Of a stretch of DNA of 38,089 nucleotides, positions 24,819-33,900 are shown piece after piece. Each line of letters starts with the position of its first letter. Positions within the stretch are counted from its first letter, which is position 1. This DNA comes from Deltaproteobacteria bacterium. GTDB taxonomy: Bacteria; Myxococcota_A; UBA796; UBA2385. The stretch spans positions 1 to 38,089 of the forward strand of contig JAEUKK010000174.1 of the NCBI GenBank assembly GCA_016792625.1, in the 5' to 3' direction. A model generated the notes under the pieces. The model made no database searches and was not told the origin of the DNA. It saw nothing but the letters and a program-made list of their open reading frames with translations. A program made the translations under genes and the position numbers.

Positions 24819-25397
24819 ATGAAGTGGTCCAGCCCGATTCCGTTGTCCACGTCCCATGTACACACGCTGGGCAACGTACCGGCGGTCTACCGCCTCGTGG
24901 CGATCAAGCCCGACGGCGAGTCGCTGCCAGTGGCCCGCGTCTTCGGAAGTGACCCGGTGGGGCGAATCCTCATCGGCGAGACTACTGAGCTCGCACGGCG
25001 CTTCAACCAAGTAGTCCGGTCAGCGACCACAGGACGCTCAGGCCATGGCCCGGGCATCACGTACCATGAGTGGATCGGGTACCACCAGTATGTGCCCGAA
25101 AACGTCCGGTTTCAGTTCGCCGACCTCGCGCCGGTGACCACTTCTCTGCGCGGCGCCTTTGGCGAACTCGCCGACGAAGACACGGTGACCAAGCTCGCTG
25201 AATTGCAGCTCATCTTCGCCTATCGGCATCGGTTCGGCGATGCGCCCCCCGCCAACTCCCAAGCCCCCCACTACAACGACGTCGAGGCCTGGATCAAGGA
25301 GCTGACTGGAAACACCCCGACCTACTCGAAGAGCACCGGAATGATCATCGCGCCCGGTTTCGACTTCGAGGCGCCATTCCACGACCTCGTTGACTAA
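24819..25397 (+). CDS. GIY-YIG-like protein downstream of the defence operon
   Basis: 192 residues from ATG 24819, with GAGG about 6 nt upstream; an in-frame GTG at 24807 would overlap that site. AVYRL (22-26), RILIGET (49-55) followed by R60-R61, H83 in TYHEWIGYH, E128 in LAELQLIFAYRHRFGDAPPA and N146 occupy the order of GIY, YIG, Arg, His/Tyr, Glu and Asn in GIY-YIG nucleases. The first two motifs are degenerate. Less GC-rich than the operon, with a 130-nt gap from drmB, so possibly a separate accession or an accessory effector. Together with the 7352-8482 gene it brackets the DISARM-like operon with two GIY-YIG-like proteins. Family assignment is moderate; activity is unknown. Confidence 0.5.
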   Translation: MKWSSPIPLSTSHVHTLGNVPAVYRLVAIKPDGESLPVARVFGSDPVGRILIGETTELARRFNQVVRSATTGRSGHGPGITYHEWIGYHQYVPENVRFQFADLAPVTTSLRGAFGELADEDTVTKLAELQLIFAYRHRFGDAPPANSQAPHYNDVEAWIKELTGNTPTYSKSTGMIIAPGFDFEAPFHDLVD

Positions 25398-25531
25398 TAC
25401 GGGCTGACTCAGGTTTGGCTCGGAAGCCCCCCAGGCGAAGAGCCTCGCCCCAGCCGCGGTAGCCGAGGCCTTCGCGGCGAACCCCCTCCTCGCCCAGGGC
25501 CACCCCAAAACGCGCCGAGCTGGGGGGTTTC

Positions 25532-25667
25532 CAAAGGGGGGCCTTTGCGGGCTGGCGCGCGGCGCTGCCATGCGCCGCGCGAAGCCTGCCCGCTGGCCCC
25601 ACTTTGGCGGGGGATGCAAGGGGCCTCGCAGGCCCCTTGCCCGGGGGTCTGGGGGCCGGCGGCCCCC
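25532..25667. repeat. Cluster of strong stem-loops
   Basis: In order: CAAAGG-gggg-CCTTTG; CGCGCGGCGC (25556-25565) with GCGCCGCGCG (25572-25581), extended outward by GCGGGC/GCCCGC; GCAAGGGGCCT (25616-25626) with AGGCCCCTTGC (25630-25640); GGGGGCC (25651-25657) with GGCCCCC (25661-25667). It could be a structured RNA, a strong bidirectional stop for transcription, or an extragenic palindromic element. No T-run follows. Confidence 0.55.
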
Positions 25668-25789
25668 GGCATCCGTCGTGAAGCAGCCAGTTGACAGCGA
25701 GAACGGCCTCAGCACCTCGATGAGGCCAAGCGTCGCAAGCGCGAGCCGAATCAACCAAAGCCGGTGTAACGTCGTCCTGGGATACGTCG

Positions 25790-25819
25790 CTCACTGACGT
25801 TGACATCAACCTCAGTGAG
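25790..25819. promoter_or_regulatory. 30-bp near-perfect palindrome
   Basis: CTCACTGACGTTGA (25790-25803), centre CA, then TCAACCTCAGTGAG (25806-25819): 14-bp arms with one mismatch. It is less GC-rich than its surroundings and looks like a protein-binding operator, a recombination site or a hairpin. Two more inverted repeats follow at once: GGCTGTTG/CAACAGCC (25819-25826, 25863-25870) and TGCCAA/TTGGCA (25848-25853, 25859-25864). Confidence 0.55.
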
Positions 25820-25921
25820 GCTGTTGTCGCCGTATTCCTAACCAGCCTGCCAAGCAGTTTGGCAACAGCCGCTCTGATTGGCCGTCGCCAAGCGGCCCCA
25901 AGCCGGCGGGCAGCGCTACCC

Positions 25922-27355
25922 TCACCCCCGACTGAACACAATTGGGTAGCTCACCACCACCACGCCCCCGCCCTTCGGCGCCGGGAACTTGAACCGCAGG
26001 AAGCGCTCGGCCACGCAGGACTCGACCGCCGGGCTGCCGATGCCCTGCTTGGTCTCGGCCTTGGCCACGCTGCCGTCGCCGGCGATGGTGAACTTGACGG
26101 TGAGCTTGCCGCCCAGCGTGGGGTTCCGGCTCAGCTCGCGGCTGTAGCAGTAGCGGATGCTGTTGAGGTTGCGCTTGATCACCTGCTCGATGAGCGACTT
26201 GTCGAGCGCGCCGAGCACCACGGTCTCGCCGGCCGCGCGGGCGATCACGCCCTCGCCCCGCGGGCCGAAGTTGCCCCCGCTGGCGCCATAGCTGGCCTCG
26301 TCTCCGCCGCGGCCGCGGGTGCCGAGGCCCCCGCCGCGCTCGGCCGCCCCGCCGCCGCCCAGGTCGGCGCCGCGCGCGCCGAGGCCGCCCGCCCCGCGGG
26401 GGACCCCCTTGGCCCCCAGCGCGCTCCCCACCCCGCGGGTCAGCTCGGGCCGCAGCGCCGCGCTGTTCATGCCCTCGAGCGCGTCGCCGCCCGCGGCCAG
26501 CACGCCGAGCACGCCCGCCTCGGCGGCGATCTCGGCGTCGCGCTGGCGGCGCGCGGCCGGGCCGCGGGGGCCCCGGGCGTGGTCCATCTTGGCCGCGCGG
26601 TCGCCGGCGCGGCCCTCGGCGCCCTTGGCCCGCGCGCCCTCTTCGGCCGCCGCGGGAGCGTCGGGCCGGCGCGCCAGGGGCGCGGGCGGCGGCGTGGGGG
26701 CCATCATCAGCAGGGTCGCCACCCGGTCGGGCACCTCGACCACCGCGGCCTCTGGCGGGGGCGGCGCGAAGGCGAACAGGGTCGAGAGGCCCAAGAACAG
26801 CCCCCCCATGAAGGTGAGCGCGCCGAGGAAGGGCAGGTCGACCGCGCCCCAGCGGCCCGCCGCGGTCTTTGGCCCCCGCGGCACAAGGCGGGCCGCGGTG
26901 ATCACGCCGTCGACGTCGACGCAGAGCAGCTCGCCCGGCGCCAGCGCGAGGCTGAGCAGGCCCGGCCCGGCGGGGCGCGCCCGCCCCTCGGCCACAAGCT
27001 GGCCGAGGCTGCGGCGGAGCCCGCCCGCCTCAACGAAGCCGGCCCAGCCGACCCGCAAGGTGGCGAGGCAGCCCGCGCCATCTTCGGCGAGGTGGGGGCC
27101 CTCGGCGGCCGCGTGCGCCGCCGGGCCGGCCGGTGGGTGGGCGGCATCGGCCCCGAGCGCGCGCGCACCATACCCCTGGCCGAGGTGCTCGACCGCGATG
27201 AGCGCGCCCGCCCACACCGTCGCGAGCTCGAGCAGCGGGCCGCCGGGTCGGTCGGGGCCGCCGACGGAGGGCGAGGCGCCGCCGTGGCGCAGCAGGTCCA
27301 ACGCGGCGTCGGTGGCCGGATCGAGCGCGAGGGGCGGGTCTTGGATGGGTGTCAT
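25922..27355 (-). CDS. AgmX/PglI-type TonB-like envelope protein
   Basis: 477 residues from ATG 27355: AGAGGAG lies 6 nt upstream of it, whereas an ATG at 27361 abuts that site. Residues about 1-165 form a soluble N-terminal part, then a single membrane segment (LPFLGALTFMGGLFLGLSTL, near 175-195), a periplasmic Pro/Ala/Gly-rich linker (about 200-385) and a C-terminal domain of about 90 residues (LIEQVIKRNLNSIRYCYSRE; GGKLTVKFTIAGDGSV; the paired cysteines of AgmX/PglI). That domain is TonB-like and typical of Myxococcota envelope and gliding-related proteins. Probably transfers force or links the inner membrane to outer-membrane parts. It is convergent with the defence region and divergent from the lipoprotein genes. 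Confidence 0.78.
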   Translation of the reverse strand: MTPIQDPPLALDPATDAALDLLRHGGASPSVGGPDRPGGPLLELATVWAGALIAVEHLGQGYGARALGADAAHPPAGPAAHAAAEGPHLAEDGAGCLATLRVGWAGFVEAGGLRRSLGQLVAEGRARPAGPGLLSLALAPGELLCVDVDGVITAARLVPRGPKTAAGRWGAVDLPFLGALTFMGGLFLGLSTLFAFAPPPPEAAVVEVPDRVATLLMMAPTPPPAPLARRPDAPAAAEEGARAKGAEGRAGDRAAKMDHARGPRGPAARRQRDAEIAAEAGVLGVLAAGGDALEGMNSAALRPELTRGVGSALGAKGVPRGAGGLGARGADLGGGGAAERGGGLGTRGRGGDEASYGASGGNFGPRGEGVIARAAGETVVLGALDKSLIEQVIKRNLNSIRYCYSRELSRNPTLGGKLTVKFTIAGDGSVAKAETKQGIGSPAVESCVAERFLRFKFPAPKGGGVVVVSYPIVFSRG

Positions 27356-27778
27356 GGGCATCTCCTCTCGCGGGGGTGCGCACGGGCATACCGGTCGGCG
27401 CAGTCCACGCGGGGTGGAGATGGCGGCGGCGGCGCGGGCGCGGTGGGCGCAGGTCTGCGCGCCCCGCCTGGCCGCGGGGCCGGCGGGGGTCTGGGCGGGG
27501 CGCCCGCTGCGCGGGGCCCGGCGGGCTTGACCACAGCGCGCGGGGTCGGTTCCGTCGTTTGGCGCGGGTCGGCCGCGCGCGCCTGCCCGCCCGCCTCGCG
27601 CGCGCCAGGCCGACCGGCGCGCGGCCGCAGGCCGGTCGCGCAGCGACCGAGGGGCGCAGCCCCGAGCGCAGAGGGGGGCCGCCGCCGGCCCCGCCGGCGG
27701 GGCGCCCGACCTCCGCCCCCAGGGCCGCGGCGGCGGAGATAGGGGTCGCGGGCGCGGCGGGGCCGCCGGGGAGGCGAG
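27356..27778. other. Divergent GC-rich intergenic region
   Basis: About 420 bp of extreme GC content between divergent genes; holds both ribosome sites and inverted repeats such as GCCGCCGG/CCGCCGGC near 27680-27700. A GAGCGCAG...GGGG motif here recurs near 30895. No gene and no clear promoter box are seen. Confidence 0.4.
27362..27368 (-). promoter_or_regulatory. Ribosome binding site AGAGGAG
   Basis: On the minus strand, 6 nt before ATG 27355 and directly touching ATG 27361; it favours the downstream ATG as the true start. Confidence 0.55.
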
Positions 27779-28348
27779 ATGGGGTCAGGGATCGGGGTGA
27801 TGGGCGCGGGGCGGCGGGTGCAGGTGGGCCTCGCGCTCGTTGTTTTGGCGGGCTGCGAAGAGCTCGGCGGCAAAGATGACAGCGGCGGCGCGGTGCCCGC
27901 AGGCGAGGCCCAAGACATCGAGGCGCCCGGCACCTTCGCGGGTGACATCGCCAACGGCCTGTCGATTGACCTCGCCTGGGCCGCCGACAGCAGCGTGGCC
28001 TGCTGGCCCACCACCGAAGATGTGAACTTTGACGGCAACCACGTCTTTTTCCGTCTGAGCCAGCCCGAGCAGAGCGTGCTGCGGGCCAGCCTGCGGCCGA
28101 CCGATGGGGCCGATCTGAGCCTCTACCTGCTGCAATTCGGCGAGGGCTCCGAGCAGCTGCCCCCGGCGGTCAGCCAGGCGGTCACCTGCGAGGCCGGCTA
28201 CGACCAGACCAACGACAGCAACCCCGGCGACTCCGAAGAGGCCGCGGTGACCGCGACGACCAACGCCTATGACGTGATCATCGGCGTGGCCGGCGCCGGG
28301 GGCCTCGATGCTGGGGCCTTCTCGCTGCAGCTCGACCTCGAGCCGTAG
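27779..28348 (+). CDS. Lipoprotein with PPC-like domain
   Basis: 189 residues from ATG 27779, with GGGAGG 4-5 nt upstream. Signal peptide with lipobox LAG-C26 (VGLALVVLAGC), so it is anchored in the outer or inner membrane. The mature part has hydrophobic strands ending in SVLRASLRPTDGADLSLYLL and AYDVIIGVAGAGGLDAGAFS, a pattern like bacterial pre-peptidase C-terminal (PPC) domains, with two cysteines that may pair. No catalytic motif. It is followed by a strong hairpin and then another lipoprotein gene, so the two may be co-expressed. The function is probably surface binding or stabilising; unproven. Confidence 0.7.
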   Translation: MGSGIGVMGAGRRVQVGLALVVLAGCEELGGKDDSGGAVPAGEAQDIEAPGTFAGDIANGLSIDLAWAADSSVACWPTTEDVNFDGNHVFFRLSQPEQSVLRASLRPTDGADLSLYLLQFGEGSEQLPPAVSQAVTCEAGYDQTNDSNPGDSEEAAVTATTNAYDVIIGVAGAGGLDAGAFSLQLDLEP

Positions 28349-28355
28349 GGCGCGC

Positions 28356-28387
28356 GGGCCCGCCCCTGCGCTGCCGCAGGCGGGCCC
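28356..28387 (+). terminator. Strong hairpin after the lipoprotein gene
   Basis: GGGCCCGCC then CCTGCG (28356-28370), loop CTGC, then CGCAGGCGGGCCC (28375-28387): 13 paired bases with a 2-nt bulge, 7 nt after the stop at 28348. Only CCCTT follows, so it is a pause or partial terminator rather than a classical one. Confidence 0.45.
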
Positions 28388-28446
28388 CCTTGCCGGCCCA
28401 AGCGGCGCATGGATACCCAAGCGGCGCCTCAAACCCGGACTGCACC

Positions 28447-29817
28447 ATGGCACCGCTCCGCTCCGCCCGCCCTCGCCCCCTCGGCCGCGCTTGCTCCGCC
28501 CTCGCCCTGCTCGGCCTCACCAGCGCGGTGAGCGGCTGCGACGCGCTCAAGGGCCTCGCCAGCAACAGCATCACCGGCACGGTGCAGGTCGATGGCGAGG
28601 CGCCCGCCTCGTACAAGCTGACCCTCTACAGCTTCTCGAAGAACCAAGACGCCTTTGACACGAGCGTGTGCACCTCGGGCGACGAGGGCGCCTGCCTCGG
28701 CCGCGTCGACGTCAGCAAGCTGACCACCCCCGTCGAGGCGGGCGAGGTGGTGTGGACCGGCAACGACTTTGAGATCCCCGAGGTGCCCCTCGACGTCTCG
28801 TACATCCTGGTCGCCGAGGGCGTCGACGAGGTCATCGTCTGCACCCAAGACGTCGTGGGCTACGATGAAGACAGCAAGCTGGTCACGGTCGACTCGGCGA
28901 TCAGCATCGCGGGCGCCGAGCTTGACGGCACCGAGCTCGAGGCCATCGCGCTGCCCCGCCCGGTGCGCCTGAGCTGCGCCGCCCCGTCCACCGCCCCCGA
29001 AGAGCCCGAGAGCACCGACCCGGGCGAAGAGCCCGAGGTCGATCTCACCGAAGACGGCGACATCCCCGCGCCGGCTGAGGTCGGCTGGTCGAGCTTCACG
29101 GTCACCGACCCGGCCACCGGCACCTCCTGGGGCGACGCGAGCGCTGGCAGCTCGATCGCCGGCCCGCCCTGCAACGAAGAGTTCCCCAGCGTGCTGCGGG
29201 TCGAGGGCACCGCGCTCGACAGCGGCGCGACCGAGGCCTACATCCGCGTGCAGTTCGGCAGCGGCGACGCGGCCGAGATCCGCACCTTCCCCACGCCGAT
29301 CTCGGGCGGCACCATCAGCCAGGACATCAGCCTCTCCGGCGGCTACGCGGTGGTGCAGCTCGACACGAACGACGCGCTCGACGGCGTCGGCGAGAGCTAC
29401 ACGATCAGCTTCTGCGAGCGCGACGCCGCGCCGGCCCAAGAGCTGCTGACCATCCTGACCTGGGACGTCGACAACAGCGACGTCGACACGCACATCTACA
29501 ACAACACCGAGGGCACCGAGGTCGCCTACTACAGCATGAGCCAGAGCTGGGGTGACCTCGACATCGACGACACCGATGGCTTCGGGCCCGAGACGTTTAC
29601 GACCACCCCGGGCACCGCGGGCAACCTCTACCAGATCAAGGCCCACTACTACAGCGATCACGGCAGCGGCCCGACCACCGCGACCATGCGCGTGGTCTAC
29701 TACGACGCCGCGGCGGGCATCACCTGCGACTTTAGCGCCAGCCAGGTCATGAACAGCTACGACTGGTGGGATGTCGCGACCGTGGGCCCCGGCATGGCCT
29801 GCCCCGGCGGCCGCTGA
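28447..29817 (+). CDS. Lipoprotein with DUF2135-like C-terminal domain
   Basis: 456 residues from ATG 28447; a TTG at 28390 gives a longer frame without a better ribosome site. Lipobox VSG-C31. Residues about 40-165 look like a beta-sandwich of the carboxypeptidase-regulatory type (SITGTVQVDGEAPASYKLTL). A Glu/Asp/Pro-rich linker follows, then a second beta domain. The last ~115 residues read LTILTWDVDNSDVDTHIYNN, then FGPETFTTTPGTAG and a YQIKAHYYSDHGSG strand, which match the DUF2135/YfaP pattern (W-D-D-D-H near the start, a turn with GPE). Likely a surface or periplasmic adhesive/binding protein. A good terminator follows at 29856. Confidence 0.72.
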   Translation: MAPLRSARPRPLGRACSALALLGLTSAVSGCDALKGLASNSITGTVQVDGEAPASYKLTLYSFSKNQDAFDTSVCTSGDEGACLGRVDVSKLTTPVEAGEVVWTGNDFEIPEVPLDVSYILVAEGVDEVIVCTQDVVGYDEDSKLVTVDSAISIAGAELDGTELEAIALPRPVRLSCAAPSTAPEEPESTDPGEEPEVDLTEDGDIPAPAEVGWSSFTVTDPATGTSWGDASAGSSIAGPPCNEEFPSVLRVEGTALDSGATEAYIRVQFGSGDAAEIRTFPTPISGGTISQDISLSGGYAVVQLDTNDALDGVGESYTISFCERDAAPAQELLTILTWDVDNSDVDTHIYNNTEGTEVAYYSMSQSWGDLDIDDTDGFGPETFTTTPGTAGNLYQIKAHYYSDHGSGPTTATMRVVYYDAAAGITCDFSASQVMNSYDWWDVATVGPGMACPGGR

Positions 29818-29855
29818 GCCCCAGGCCCCGGGGCCAACTGGCGCCGGGGGTTTGA

Positions 29856-29894
29856 GCGGCCCGGGGCTTCGGCCCGCGGGCCGCCCGTTTTTTT
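29856..29894 (+). terminator. Intrinsic terminator with TTCG loop
   Basis: GCGGCCCG (29856-29863) pairs with CGGGCCGC (29877-29884), with inner GGGC-TTCG-GCCC, then CCG and seven or more Ts. It lies 39 nt after the stop at 29817 and separates the lipoprotein gene from the comF-like gene. Confidence 0.85.
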
Positions 29895-29943
29895 GGGGGC
29901 CGTCGCAGCACAGGTGGGCGGGCTCGGGCCATGTGGGGCCGAC

Positions 29944-29949
29944 AGGAGG
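29944..29949 (+). promoter_or_regulatory. Ribosome binding site AGGAGG
   Basis: Perfect AGGAGG 8 nt before ATG 29958, which favours that ATG over the one at 29931. Confidence 0.7.
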
Positions 29950-29957
29950 CCCCGCCG

Positions 29958-30722
29958 ATGTTGCCCCCGCTTCCGCCCTTGCCGCCGCCCCCACCTCCGC
30001 CCCTGCGGGCCGCCGAGCTGCTCGACCACCTGCTCGATCTGACCTTTCCCGACCGCTGTCGGGGCTGCGGCGGGCTACGGGCGCACCCAAAGGGTCTGCT
30101 GGGCTGCCCCGCCTGCGAGGCCCCGCTCCCCCTGCTGCCCTTGTGGCGGGGGGCGCCCGATGGCCTCGAGGGGGCCTGGGCCTGCGGCCCCCACGACGGG
30201 CTGCTCGGCGCCCTGGTGCGCCGGGGCAAGATGCGGGCCGACATCTGGGCGGTCGAGCGGGTGGCCGCCCACATGGCCCGCCTCGCGCGCGGCCGACTGC
30301 CGCCGGTCGACGTGGTGACCTGGGTGCCGAGCCCGCTCTGGCGCCAGCTGCGGCGCTCGGTCGAGCCCACCGCGCTGATGGCCATCGCCGTGGCCAAGGC
30401 CCTGGGCCGGCCCCACCGCATGCTGCTCGACCGCAGCGGCGGCCACAAGCTGGCCGGCAAGGGCATCGGCGACCGGCGACGCCTGCTGCGCAGCCAGTAC
30501 CGGGCGCGGGGCTTCCCCCAGGCGCGGGTGCTGCTCATCGACGACGTGATGACCACCGGGGCCACGCTGAGCGCCTGCGCCGACGAGCTGCTGGCGGCGG
30601 GCGCCGAGCGAGTCTGGGCGCTCACCGCGACCCACCAGGGCAAGGCCCCCGACGCGCTGGACGTGCTCATCGCCGGACTGCCCGCCGGGGGCGCGCCGGA
30701 TCGGGCGGTCTGGGCGCGCTGA
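29958..30722 (+). CDS. comF: ComF-family phosphoribosyltransferase-like protein
   Basis: 254 residues from ATG 29958. Zinc finger C34-x2-C37 ... C50-x2-C53 (FPDRCRGCGG ... GCPACEAPLP), then the ComF middle part (LVRRGKMRADIW; VTWVPSPLWRQLRRSVEPTA) with the KG and R-rich blocks (GKGIGDRR). The PRPP-binding loop reads VLLIDDVMTTGATLSACADE with D195-D196 and T199-T200-G201. ComF proteins are linked to DNA uptake in competent bacteria and carry a PRTase fold. A short Pro-rich N-terminus is unusual but of little meaning. Monocistronic between a terminator and a convergent gene. The Pro run (LPPLPPLPPPPPPPL) near the start is notable for translation stalling and might need EF-P. Confidence 0.85.
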   Translation: MLPPLPPLPPPPPPPLRAAELLDHLLDLTFPDRCRGCGGLRAHPKGLLGCPACEAPLPLLPLWRGAPDGLEGAWACGPHDGLLGALVRRGKMRADIWAVERVAAHMARLARGRLPPVDVVTWVPSPLWRQLRRSVEPTALMAIAVAKALGRPHRMLLDRSGGHKLAGKGIGDRRRLLRSQYRARGFPQARVLLIDDVMTTGATLSACADELLAAGAERVWALTATHQGKAPDALDVLIAGLPAGGAPDRAVWAR

Positions 30723-30950
30723 GGGCGGCGGGGGGAGCGGGGGCCGCGGGCAGCGGCGCAGGCGGGCACGCGCGCCCAGGCGCGAGGCGCCCGCCGGGGC
30801 GGCGCAGCCGGCCGCCGCAGGCGGCGGAGCGGGCCGGCCGCGGACCTTGGCCGCGGCCGAGAGCGCCCGCGACCCCGGGCGGGGGCCGACCCGGAGCGCA
30901 GCGGAGGGGCGCGCCCAACCACCCCTGCGCCCGTGGGCTGACCTGCGCGA
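30723..30950. other. Convergent intergenic spacer
   Basis: 228 bp, extremely GC-rich, between two gene 3' ends. Inverted repeats GCCGCC-gca-GGCGGC (near 30810-30825) and GGGCCGGCCGCGG, without T-runs. No gene. Confidence 0.5.
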
Positions 30951-33900
30951 CTACGGCGTCGGGCAGGCCACGTTCACCGCGTTGGGCGTGCCGTACTGGG
31001 TGATCGAGCCGAAGAGGTAGGTCGCGCTCGCCGCCACGAGGCACCAGTTGGTGCCGAGGCTGTTGTCGGCCGGGTAGGCGCCGCCGCTATAGGCCAGCTG
31101 CACCGACCGCCCCGCCGAGCCGGAGTTGGTGACCGGCCAGGGGGCCGAGCTCGAGTAGGTCACCGTGTCGATGGTCGAGTAGGCGACGGTGGGGGTGAGC
31201 GGGTCGTCATAGTCAACGGTCAGCGCCTCACCCGTGTTGTTGAGCTGCAGCGTGCTGCCCACCACCACATACCGACCGACGGTCAGCGGAAGGGCGCCGT
31301 TGACCGCCGAGTCAGCGCTGCGCGTGACCATCGCGTAGCCGCCCGCCGGCACCACGAACTGCGTGCCCGTGGTGATGGCGAAGCTGCCCGAGCCATCGCG
31401 CACCCGCCACGCCTTGTCGATGACCACGTCGATCGTGCCGGGGTTGTGTAGCTCGTACCACTCGCGGTTGTTCTCGCCGACGGTGGGCGCCGAGACGGGC
31501 CGGTACATGATCTCGGTGATGATGACCGACTCGGGGCCGATGAAGCCCTCGTCGTAGTAGTCATCACAGTCCTGGTCGATGGCGTCCTCGATCTCGGCCT
31601 CGCCCGGGTTGATGGCGTCGTCGCTGTCGTCGCAGTCGGTGTTGTTGGTCGCCCGGTCGACGGGCACCACGCAGTAGCGCACCGGGCTGGCGTCGAGCTC
31701 GTCGCCGTAGTCGTCGAGGTCATCATCCATATAGGTCAGGGTGCCCGCGCCGCCCGCCAGGGTGTCGTTGTCGTCGACCAGCGTGTCGCAGTCGTTGTCG
31801 AGGCTGTCGCAGATCTCGGGCGCGCCGAGGTAGACCGCCGTGCGGGTGTCGTCGCAGTCGGTCGAGGTGACCGCGTAGCCCGCCGGCGCGGCGCAGACCG
31901 CGGTGGTGGTCGGGGTGGTGGTGCCCTGACCATCCCCGTCGGCGTCGCGGTAATAGGTCACGGCCGAACCGCTCACCCCCGGGTCGGCGTCGTCGATCAG
32001 CGTATCGCAGTCGTTGTCGACCGAGTCGCAGACCTCGGTGGCGCCGGGCTTGATCGCCGCCGCGCCGTCGTTGCAGTCGTCGTCATTGCTGACGTAGCCG
32101 CCGCCGGCGTCGCAGCGGTCGTCGGTGACCGCGGCGTTGCCGTAGGTGTCGCCGTCGACGTCGCGGTAGAAGGTCGTAAACGTGCCCGTGACCCCCGGGT
32201 CGGCGTCATCGGCGGTCAGCGAGCAGTCTTCGTCGACGTCGGCGGGGTCACAGACCTCATCTTCGCCGGGGTTGATGTTCAGGTTCGTGTCGTCGCAGTC
32301 GTCGTCATTGCTGACGTAGCCAGCGGGCGCGGCGCAGGCGAGGCTGGTCACCGCCACGTTGCCGTAGGTGTCGGTGTCGAGGTCGCGGTAGAAGGTCAGC
32401 CGCGAGGCCAACGAGAGGGTGCCGTCGGCGTCGTCGGCCGCGCCGTTGCAGTTGTTGTCGACCCCGCTGTCGCAGACCTCGGTCGCGCCGGGGTTGACCG
32501 CCGCCGCCGCGTCGTTGCAGTCGTCGTCGTTGCTCACGTAGCCGTCGGGCACGTCACAAGCCTGGCTGGTGACGCTGGCGTTGCCATAGGTGTCGGCGTC
32601 GACGTCGCGGTAGAAGGTCGTCGTGCTGGCCAGCGTGCGGCCGGGGTCGGCGTCGTCGACGAGGGTATCGCAGTCGTTGTCGACGTCGTCGCAGACCTCG
32701 GTGGCCCCGGGCTTGATCGCGCTGCTCGCGTCGTCGCAGTCGAGGCTATTGGTGACGTAGCCAGCGGGCAGGGTGCAGGTGCGGGTGGTGACCGAGAGGT
32801 TGCCGTAGGTGTCGGTGTCGGCGTCGCGGTAGAACAGCGTGCCGGTGCTGCTGTCACGGCTGGGGTCAGCGTCGTCGGCGAGGCTGTCGCAGTCATTGTC
32901 GACGCCCCCGTCACAGACCTCGGTCGCGCTCGGGCGGATGGCCGCCGCGGTGTCGTTGCAGTCGTTGCCCGGCAGCGCCCCACCGAAGGAGGCCAGCGAG
33001 GACCCCGCGCCGTAGCTGGTCACCAGGCCGACGTCGGCCGTGCGCACGAAGCCGTCGGCGTCTTGGTCGTAGTCGTCGTTGTCGCTGCAGTTGGTGTCGA
33101 CGCCGTCGTACCAGGCGTCGGTCAGGCCGGGCTTGATGGTGCTCAGCGTGTCGTTGCAGTCGTCGCCGGGCAGCGCGCCGCCGAAGGCCGCCAGCGACGA
33201 GCCCGCGCCATAGCTGGTGGTCAGGCCGACGTGGATGGTCTGCACGTAGGCGTCAGCGTCGCGGTCATAGTCGTCGTTGTCGCTGCAGTTGGTGTCGACG
33301 CCGTCGTACCAGGTGTCGGTCAGGCCGGGCTTGATGGTGCTCAGCGTGTCGTTGCAGTCGTCGCCGGGCAGCGCGCCGCCGAAGGCCGAGAGCGAAGAGC
33401 CCGCGCCATAGCTGGTGGTCAGGCCGACGTGGATGGTCTGCACGTAGGCGTCGGCGTCACGATCGTAGTCGTCGTTGTCGCTGCAGTTGGTGTCAACGCC
33501 GTCGTACCAGGTGTCGGTCAGGCCGGGGCGGATGGTGCTCAGCGTGTCGTTGCAGTCATCGGTGGGGAGCGCGCCGCCAAAGGCCGTGCTGCCCGAACCC
33601 TGGCTGGTGGTCAAGCTGCCGTGGATGGTCTGGACATAGCCGTCACCATCCCGGTCGTAGTCGTCGTTGCCGCCGCAGTTGCTGTCGGTGCCGTCGTACC
33701 AGGTGTCGGTGCGCCCAGGGTTGACCGTGCTGACCCCGTCATTGCAGTCGGTGACCGGCAGGGCGCCCGAGCCGCTGACGTAGGTGGTCGGACCATAGGT
33801 GCCGATGCGGGCATAGCCGTCAGCGTCACGGTCGTAGTCGTCGTTGCCGCTGCAGTCGCTGTCGACCCCGTCGTACCAAGTGTCGGTCGAGCCGCCATAG

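Larger units (their letters stand above)
25398..25921. other. Gene-free strip dense in hairpins
   Basis: 524 bp between the 3' ends of two convergent genes. No credible gene. It contains 10-bp and 11-bp perfect inverted repeats (25556-25581, 25616-25640), a 7-bp one (25651-25667), and the palindrome cluster at 25790-25870, described separately. Confidence 0.6.

Noticed and set aside
24689..25397. Possible drmC (phospholipase D) after drmB
   Set aside because: The gene here is only 192 residues, has no HxKxxxxD motif and looks GIY-YIG-like.
25859..27742. Plus-strand open frame of 627 codons
   Set aside because: Antisense to the AgmX/PglI-type gene, whose TonB-like C-terminus and membrane segment are clear.
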